Shown piece by piece: positions 55,465 to 64,000 of a stretch of 64,000 nt of DNA (the first letter of the stretch is position 1; every line of letters begins with the position of its first letter). The translations under genes were made by a program, and so were the position numbers. The stretch lies in assembly GCA_033675545.1 (NCBI GenBank), contig JAWDGP010001166.1:642175-706174 (forward strand). The letters are read 5' to 3'. Under the pieces are notes generated by a model. That model did no database searches. It worked only from the letters and a program-made list of their open reading frames with translations, and was not told the origin of the DNA. The stretch is from Elysia crispata (lineage: Eukaryota > Mollusca > Gastropoda > Plakobranchidae).

Positions 55465-58400
55465 TCCAATATGAATGCTAATTAATTCTATTTTGGTAAT
55501 CTATATAAATTATAATTAGCATAATTCCAATATGGCCGCTAGTTAATTCTATTTTGGTCATCTCTACAATTAGCATAATTCCAATATGGACGCCGATTAA
55601 TTCTATTTTAGCCATCTCTATAATTATCATAATTCCAATTTCATTTTGGTAATATATATAAATACAATAAATCCAATATGGCCGCCGGTTAATTCTATTT
55701 TGGCCATCTCTATAATTAGCATAATGCCAATATGGCCGCTGGTTAATTTTATTTTGGCCATCTCTATAATTAGCATAATACCAATATGGCCGCCGGTTAA
55801 TTTTATCTTGGTAATCTCTATAATAAGCATAATTTCAATGTGGCCGCCAGTTGATTCTATTTTGGCCATCTCTATAATGAGCATAAATCCAATATGGCCG
55901 ACGATTAATTCTATTTTGGCCAGCTCTATAATTATCATAATTCCAATTTCATTTTGGTAATATATATAAATACGATAAATCCAATATGGCCGCCGGTTAA
56001 TTCTATTTTGGCCATCTCTTTAATTAGCATAATGCCAATATGGCCGCTGGTTAATTTTATTTTGGCCATCTCTATAATTAGCATAACACCAATATGGCCG
56101 CCGGTTAATTTTATCTTGGTAATCTCTATAATAAGCATAATTTCAATGTGGCCGCCAGTTGATTCTATTTTGGCCATCTCTATAATGAGCATAAATCCAA
56201 TATGGCCGACGATTAATTCTATTTTGGCCAGCTCTATAATTATCATAATTCCAAATTCATTTTGGTAATCTATATAAATACAATAAATCCAATATGGCCG
56301 CCGGTTAATTCTATTTTGGCCATCTCTATAATTAGCATAATGCCAATAAGGCCGCCGGTTAATTTCATTTTGGTCATCTCTATAATTAGCATAATGCCAA
56401 TATGGCCGCCGGTGAATTTTATCTTGGTAATCTCTATAATAAGCATAATTTCAATGTGGCCCCCAGTTGATTCTATTTTAGCCATCACTATAATTAGCAT
56501 AAATCCAATATGGCCGCCGGTAAATTCCATTTTCGCCATCTCTATAATTAGCACAAATTTAATATGGCCGCCGGTTAATTTATTTTGGCCATCTCTATAA
56601 TTAGCATAAATCCAATATGGCCGCCGGTGAAATCTATTTTGGCAATCTCTATAATTAGCATATTTACCAATATTTTCCGCCGGTTAATTTCATTTTGGCC
56701 ATCTCTATAACTATCATAAATCCAATATTGCCGGCGGTTAATTCTTTCTTGGCCATCTCTCTAATTAGCATAATTCCAATATGGCCGCCGGTAAATTCCA
56801 TTTTCGCCAATTTTATAATTAGCATAAATCGAATATGGCCGCCGGTTAATTTATTTTGGCCATCTCTATAATTAGCATAATTCCAATATGGCCGCCGGTT
56901 AATTTTATTTTGGTAATCTATATAAATAGCATAATTCCAATATGGCCGCAAGTTAATTCTTTTTTGTCCGTCTCTATATTAAGAAAAAATCCAATATGGC
57001 CGTCGGTTAATCCTATTTTGGTTATCTCTTAATTTACCGTAAATCCAATATGGCCGCAGGTGAATTCTGTTTTGGCCATCTATAAAATTAGCATAATGCC
57101 AATATGGTCGCCGGTTAATTTTATTTAGGCAATCTCTATAATGAGCATAAATCCAATATGGGCGCCGGTTAATTTTATCTTGGTAATCTCTATAATAAGC
57201 ATAATTTCAATGTGGCCGCCGGTGTATTCTATTTTGGTACTCTCTATAATTAGCATATTTACCAATATTTTCCGCCGGTTAATTTCATTTTGGCCAGCTC
57301 TATAATTATCATAAATCAAATATTGCCGGCGGTTAATTCTTTCTTGGCCATCTCTCTAATTAGCATAATTCCAATATGGCCGCCGGTTAATTTAATTTGG
57401 TAATCTATATAAATAGCATAATTCCAATATGGCCGCAAGTTAATTCTTTTTTGTCCGTCTCTATATTAAGAAAAAATCCAATATGGCCGTCGATTAATTC
57501 TATTTTGGTTATCTCTTAATTTACCGTAAATCCAATATGGCCGCAGGTGAATTCTATTTTGGCCATCTATAAAATTAGCATAATGCCAATATGGTCGCCG
57601 GTTAATTTTATTTAGGCAATCTCTATAATTAGCATAAATCCAATATGGGCGCCGGTTAATTTTATCTTGGTAATCTCTATAATAAGCATAATTTCAATGT
57701 GGCCGCCGGTGTATTCTATTTTGGTACTCTCTATAATTAGCATATTTACCAATATTTTCCGCCGGTTAATTTCATTTTGGCCAGCTCTATAATTATCATA
57801 AATCAAATATTGCCGGCGGTTAATTCTTTCTTGGCCATTTCTCTAATTAGCATAATTCAAATATGGCCGTCGGTAAATTCCATTTTCGCCATCTCTATCA
57901 TTAGCATAAATCGAATATGGCCGCCGGTTAATTTATTTTGGCCATCTCTATAATTAGCATAATTCCAATATGGCCGCCGGTTAATTTTATTTTGGTAATC
58001 TATATAAATAGCATAATTCCAATATGGCCGCAAGTTAATTCTTTTTTGTCCGTCTCTATATTAAGAAAAAATCCAATATGGCCGTCGGTTAATCCTATTT
58101 TGGTTATCTCTTAATTTACCGTAAATCCAATATGGCCGCCGGTGAATTCTATTTTGGCCATCTATAAAATTAGCATAATGCCAATATGGGCGCCGGTTAA
58201 TTTTATCTTGGTAATCTCTATAATAAGCATAATTTCAATGTGGCCGCCGGTGTATTCTATTTTGGTACTCTCTATAATTAGCATATTTACCAATATTTTC
58301 CGCCGGTTAATTTCATTTTGGCTAGCTCTATAATTATCATAAAGCCAATATTGCCGGCGGTTAATTTTTTCTTGGCCATCTCTCTAATTAGCATAAATCC

Positions 58401-59155
58401 AATATGGCCGCTGGTTAATTTCTATTTTGGCCGTCTCTATAATTAGCTTAATTCCAATATGGCCGCCGATTAATTCTATTTTGGCCATCTCAATAATTAG
58501 CATAATTTCAATGTGGCCGCCAGTTAATTCTATTTAGGCAATGTGTATATTTAGTATAATCCAATATGGCAGCCGGTTAATTTCTATTTTGGCCATCTCT
58601 ATAATTAGCTTAATTCCAATATGGCCGCCGGTTAATTTCTATTTTGGCCATCTCTATAATTAGCTTAATTCCAATATGGCCGCCGGTTAATTCTATTTAA
58701 GCAATGTGTATATTTAGTATAATCCAATATGGCCGCCAGTTAATTCCAATTTAGTAATCTCTATAATAAGCATAAATCCAATATGGCCGCTGGTTAATTT
58801 CTATTTTGGCCATCTCTATAATTAGCTTAATTCCAATATGGCCGCCGGTTAATTTCTATTTTGGCCATCTCAATAATTAGTATAATTTCAATATGGCCGC
58901 CAGTTAATTCTATTTAGGCAATGTGTATATTTAGTATAATCCAATATGGCCGCCAGTTAATTCCAATTTAGTAATCTCTATAATAAGCATAAATCCAATA
59001 TGGCCGCTGGTTAATTTCTATTTTGGCCATCTCTATAATTAGCTTAATTCCAATATGGCCGCCGGTTAATTTCTATTTTGGCCATCTCAATAATTAGTAT
59101 AATTTCAATATGGCCGCCAGTTAATTCTATTTAGGCAATGTGTATATTTAGTATT
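55465..59155. repeat. 3.7-kb satellite array of 54-bp units with higher-order repeats
   Basis: About 68 copies of a 54-bp unit: TAATTCTATTTTGGCCATCT, CTATAATTAGCATAATTCC, AATATGGCCGCCGGT. Copies vary in the GGCC and GCCGCC parts. Higher-order periods are visible: about 308 bp (55627 against 55935), 487 bp (57125 against 57612) and 217 bp (58771 against 58988), each pair nearly identical. The 18-codon unit creates repetitive open frames on both strands that are not genes. The array ends 610 bp before the first exon of copy B. Confidence 0.95.
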
Positions 59156-59765
59156 AGGTATTCCAAACTGAGCCTCGAACGGACTGGAAAATCCCGCGGG
59201 CGCATGAAAATCTAGATCTAACACCCACTTTCCCCCCTTATTTTCTACCATTAAAAATGAATGATCATAATAAAAAAACACATCAAATGAATGTGTGGCT
59301 CTTTATCTATTTGTTTATCTCTGTTTTGTTGTGAAACGATGTTTTAGAATAAAATTATAACCAATGTTTGTATGTATGTGTTAACGGGTCTCCCCCCGAG
59401 TCGGCACTCGGTTCAGCGCAAAATATTTAACATCGCCTTCTTCAACTCTCGATCGCGCATTGGTTTCAAAAGCTATTTGCATACGGTTTGGACTACTTTC
59501 AAGGGAAGTAACTAAGCTTTACAATGATACCACACAAGCCTTGATATCGGGAGCGAAAGCGTGTCAAAAGACCAGTTGAAGAAGAAAATGAGCCTACAAA
59601 CAGATTAAATACGAAAAAAACGTAGCTTGTGTAGCATCACAGGAAAGGTTATTATTTCAGGAACATTATTCTGAAGTAAACTAAATGAATTGTTGAGTGG
59701 CGAAATAGCGAAACGCGATAGAAAAAGGTAACAGTGAACAGTCACATGCACGCCTAGAGTCAAAT
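59156..59765. other. Upstream region of copy B
   Basis: Leaves the AT-rich satellite and becomes more GC-rich, with a perfect 6-bp hairpin CCGAGT/ACTCGG (59396-59411) and several CG dinucleotides. It may hold the copy B promoter; no specific element can be assigned. Confidence 0.35.
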
Positions 59766-62700
59766 ATGGCGACGAGTGAAGTAGCCAGCCCACCTCAGCC
59801 TGACTCGGTGAAAACAAATGACGATCATTCCAACAGTGGTGTTCAAACGACTGATTCAATGGATCTTGTCTGTGAGTTAAATTGTTATTTTATCAACTAT
59901 TCATTTATATATCAATAACATTATTCTTTTGGTTAGTAATATTATGATTGAAAAGCTAAATCTACTCTTGTAAGACAAGTTATCGGAACAGCGTCGATAA
60001 AAGCTTCTTTGCCTTTGTAAACGTCAGCGCTAAAAATAACTTTCCAACTCCAAGGCGACCCACACTTTGTTTTGGTTGTGTACAATTATACATTGTTTCT
60101 AATCTAGATCTAGATCTAGAATGAGAACTAAAATCAGGCATGACTCGTGTTTTATTTTTTGCAGGCCTAGATCTAGATTCTAGGTCTAGATCTAGATCTA
60201 CATAATTGTATATATTGGATACAATAGTTTTGGCTACTCAAGCTAAGGAGTAATACAATCTGGGGTAGAAAAAATTGATGTGCTTACCTTGTGAAACGTT
60301 TTTAATATATTAAATTATTAGGATAATTAGTAATAACCATTTATTATTACCAAGGCTGACAAAAGTCCAGTGTAAAGTTGGTTTCATGTCCAACATCAGC
60401 ACTATGCCTTAAGGATAGCTATATTATTGTCGACGGACCACAAGACTGGTGTCTGACAATTTTGTGTGCTGCCATACCCAAGACTTAAGCGGCTATACAA
60501 TGATTCCTGTCTCACATTTAACTGACACCGACTTAACCAGTAGGGGGCAAAATTGCCAGGGTGTAAACCACAGACCTCTGGCGTCAGAAGCCGATATTCT
60601 ACCCTATGGCAGTCCTAGTTACTGATGGACATTTAAAATGTTCTGTTACCTTACTCCAGCTCCAAACACCAATGGAAAGAAGTATCACAATGTAGACCTA
60701 TGTCAGAACTCAATTTTTATTAGCAATATGGAACCGAACATAAAAATCATTTTTTTTCAAATTTTTTTCTGTTCTGCAGTTGACGAAGACTACAATGCAT
60801 TACGGGACCACTTTCTGGCTCGAGGGAGAGGCAGACGGCCATCATTGCCACAGATTCAATCGCCAACCAATAAAATCCTTCTTCAGCTATTCTTATTGCG
60901 AGAGCAGTCCAATTCCAGTTGGCAAGAGGTTTGTTTGATATCTGTTAGTTACCAGTATTTTGTTTAGTTTTCATTTGATTTATATAAAAAAATATACAAC
61001 CTTTTGTTTGAAATATATTGATTATTGTTGGATTCCTTTTTAATTGGCCAATTTACAAAATGGTATTATTTAATGGACCTGTTGTTGGATTTCATTACAA
61101 TTTAGCTGCCTAACTGAAAATTATCTAACAACAGTATTTTGTACGTAAGTTAATGTTTTCTAATAAGTAATATATTTTTTTTATAAATCTTGTGACTCTA
61201 CTTCCGATTATATGTGCAATTTCTCAACCTAGCTTTCCTTACCCATACCCTAATCCTTCTACTCTCTCTTACCCTATCTTCCCCCCACTTCCTTACCCTG
61301 TAGGTGATGGATTGGTTTGAGAAACTATTTGAACTTGAGGTACCAGACGAGCTGACCAGAGGTCAACTTAAATACAGATGTCAGGCAGCTCATGCAGCGT
61401 TCTCACTGATGGATTCCTCAGAGGCCAAGAAATTTTTAAGTTTTTGTATTGTTGATAATGTTGACGAATGTCTTAGACGCTTAGGGCTAACTAAATCCAT
61501 TTTGTTATGTTCAAAACCAGAGGGTTATGTCAGGGTTCATAATTGTAAATTGACTAATGAAGTTGTTTCAGCTTTAAATGCTTTTGCAAAGACTGAGAGG
61601 TTACCAACCACTTTTGTGAATCGTTGGCTCTGTGCATTGACTGATATAGATATTTCTGAATCTCAAATGAGACATCTGTCTGGTCAGATTTTGAAAAAGG
61701 TTTCAGTTCTAAGAAAAGGGAAGGATAGGAATCTGTTAAATTCATTTTTGAAGGATGCCGTCCAATTTATCAGAAAAGAACAGAATAAAGAGGCAGCGGA
61801 GGTATCAAAATTGAACAAAACAATTGACAAATATCAAAGTAAATGCAAAGAGGTGCAAAAAGAAGTTGAGGAGTTACATGGAATTAAAAATATATTAATT
61901 GAAGAAAAAAGAGAGATGCTTTTAAATCAATCAATAGAAGTTGAAAACCTTAAATACAGATTATGCCCTACACCTGCTGAAAAAAAAAGCAGAGGCATTC
62001 AAGTATCTGACAACTTGGAGAAAAAGTTTGTAACAATGGAGCAGAACATGAAAGGTATGGAAAGTGAAAAAGAAAACTTAGAAAAAGAGAATGAAAAACT
62101 TCAAAACAAAGTTGAAAAGCTTGAGAATCAAATATGTGCCTTAAAAAAACAAATAAAATTGGAACAGACTATGAAATCGGAGTATAAAACAAAATTTGAA
62201 GATCTAAAAATGACCTCTGAGGTATTGCTAGAGACAGAATTTGACAACCAATGTGATACTACTACTGTTGAATTGAAAGGATCATCTAATAATGTATTTT
62301 CAGATGCTGTTCGTTTAACTTACATGTCCCTTCAGGGTGAGGCTAATGTGTCAGCATCAAACTGCTCAAAAGTTGTAAATATCATCTCTAAATACCTATA
62401 CAAAAAAGAAATTCCCCTTGAAAGTTTACTCCAGCACTCAGACTGCTCTCAATATGGCCACAGAAGGACAATATCTGTCTAAGCAACATGCAGTTGAAAC
62501 TATCCTCCAGTGCCCCCACTTCATGCTTAGTACAGATGGTACTTCAAGAGATAAAAGACAGTATATTGAACGGCACATTCAACTTTCAGATGGCAATGTC
62601 ATGAGTCTTGGCTTTACTGAGGTCTCATCTGATAATGCTCAAAATTTGCTAGAAAAGACGGTGGAACTGTTACAGGAGTTAACGACTATTTATTGTGAGA

Positions 62701-64000
62701 AAGAGGAGGCAGCAGAAAGAGATGCCATTTTCAAAGAAATCCTTTCAAAAATGAAATGTCTTATGAGTGATAGGGCTGCTGTTATGAAGCTGTTTAATAA
62801 AAAGATTTCAGAGTTAAAAATGGACACAATTGGGGAAGATGCTGACACAAATTTTCTATATTGTAACGCACATTTTCTTTTAGGCATTGCTTCTATTGTA
62901 GAGCCAACTATCAAGGAAATGGAGGAGAAGTGCACTGAAAATGGGGAGAGACTCGGCCGAGATGAGGAGCAGGGAGCTTTTGCCAGATTTGCCTTTTCTA
63001 GTGAATCTTCAGTTATGAGACTTGTTCGAGCAGCATCTGAATGCTTTGGTCCTAGAGGAGATGACAAGAGTGGGTGCAGGTCTCAGTGGTTGAGTTTTTT
63101 GGAAGGGCTTGCAGGCAATGTAAAGTCCAGATTTTCAAGCTTTAGATCAAATAGGTTTAATAACACTTTTGACAATGCATCTGCAATTATTTTCCATCGT
63201 GATCACATTATAAGATTTCTTGAAAACTATTGCACACACAGCAACCTTAAGTTGAAAAGTATCCTTCTAGATATCTTAGATGAAAGAGTCATTAACATGG
63301 TCAGTGCTTTAGACAGATTGAATTATCTTTTCACCTCACCATATTGGAGGCTTATGAACAGCCATATCACCTATGACCAATTTCCTGCAATTGTACAGAA
63401 ATTGCAAGCTTTTTTAAAATCTGCAGATCCTGTATCTTCTGTTGCCCTTCCTGAATTTGTAAGAGACCCGCTCTCCAACCATGTCCTCCCCAATGAAAGT
63501 AACATACTATATTTAATCAAACATTCAGTAGCTTGTGCTCAAAGAGCCCTTGCTGTACTTGAACGACAGCACTTTGTGACTTCGTAGGTGATGAATTGTT
63601 TTTGCTAACAGTATTCCTGATGATGTAGGATTCAGGTCCTTAAGACCTGCCCATTAACAAATTTAACTGGGGAGCGTCTGTCTTTTGGAGACTTGTGCAT
63701 AGATTTTGGACATGTCTAAGAAGAAGGCGTGCTTCACTCTTTCAAGTGCGTTCGTCCATAAATATGTGGAAACGCAACAAGACTCGGACAGTGGATGAGC
63801 AAGAAAAAGAAACTAGAAGCTGTTCCTCATTGTCTTTTGACGTGCTTGCCAGAGGTCAAAGAAGAAGAGAGAGAGAGTCAAGAAGGAGACGCAGCAGAGA
63901 AAATGAAAGAGAGAAGTAAGAAGGCAACTGAGAGAGAGAACATGGAAGAGAGAAAATCATCGTTCGGAAGCAAGAAAAAAGAAGTTATTGATAGAGAAAG
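59766..64000 (+). pseudogene. Copy B of the coiled-coil/hAT-like family, nearly complete but frame-broken, cut by the window end
   Basis: Exon 1 (59766-59871) encodes MATSEVASPPQPDSVKTNDD and more, with a GTGAGT donor. Exon 2 (60780-60928) after TTCTGCAG encodes DEDYNALRDHFLARGRGRRP and KILLQLFLLREQ. Exon 3 starts at 61304 after CCTGTAG; both junctions keep phase. Exon 3 encodes WFEKLFELEVPDEL, an alpha-helical region, and a long coiled coil (about 61740-62220). Near 62410 a one-base slip beside an A run moves to the frame holding MLSTDGTSRDKRQY (Asp codon 62535), CLMSDRAAVMKLF (Asp codon 62769), LYCNAHFLLGIAS (62861-62872), FGPRGDDKSGC, SFRSNRFNNTFDNASAIIFH and LFTSPYWRLM. A TAG at 63585 and a shift precede PLTNLTGER and RRRASLFQVRSSINMWKRNK with a charged tail. 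The Asp, Asp, CxxH order recalls hAT-like RNase H-fold transposases, but this is an inference. It is about 900 codons if repaired conceptually, and less decayed than copy A. Confidence 0.65.
60380..60640 (-). mobile_element. tRNA-derived SINE in copy B intron 1, minus strand
   Basis: Reading the minus strand from about 60625: GACTGCCATAGGGTAGAATA (D-arm/box A-like), TCTGACGCCAGA (anticodon-arm-like hairpin), then GTGGTTTACACCCTGGC (T-arm/box B-like). This is tRNA-like order and spacing, followed by a tRNA-unrelated body to about 60380. It is not a functional tRNA. Confidence 0.5.

Overview
The window looks like nuclear DNA of a metazoan, most likely a mollusc and perhaps a heterobranch gastropod. 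The direct evidence is AT-rich DNA, GT-AG introns, an interleukin-17-like cytokine gene, two C-type-lectin-like genes, a rhodopsin-class GPCR exon, several LINE and Ty3/gypsy remnants, tRNA-derived SINEs, many long microsatellites, and short palindromic AGATCT-type clusters. The taxon is an inference, because no rRNA or mitochondrial marker is present.

Layout. 0-4.4 kb: a minus-strand secreted C-type lectin gene whose introns carry microsatellites. 6.2-6.9 kb: a tRNA-derived SINE head running into a 69-bp minisatellite. 7.1-10.7 kb: a two-exon IL-17-like cytokine gene lying between two near-identical copies of a ~620-bp repeat with a hAT-type terminus. 14.6-18.3 kb: exons of a minus-strand lectin-like membrane protein, one carrying an in-frame stop. 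20-30 kb: minisatellites (111, 84, 44, 70 and 66 bp) and scattered Ty3/gypsy pieces. 34 kb: one GPCR exon (TM1-TM3). 35.7-37.4 kb: the 3' end of a LINE whose last coding segment has become an 86-bp minisatellite. 41-43 kb: a decayed LINE.

43.2-47.8 kb and 59.8-64 kb: two diverged, decayed copies (A and B) of one intron-containing gene family with a long coiled coil and a domain whose motif order (DG, DR, CxxH, NRFN) recalls a very divergent hAT-like RNase H-fold transposase. Copy A is followed directly by a Pif1/Helitron-type helicase tail. Between the copies lie GABA-B receptor pseudo-exons, LINE 3' ends, a decayed transposon ORF, a complete type I hammerhead ribozyme (54.05-54.12 kb), a small CxxC/CxxC ORF and a 3.7-kb array of 54-bp units.

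There is no operon-like organisation. The plausible working gene is the IL-17-like cytokine. The lectins and the GPCR exon may be functional but cannot be completed here. Most other coding sequence is mobile-element debris. The best candidates for something new are the A/B gene family and the hammerhead ribozyme locus.
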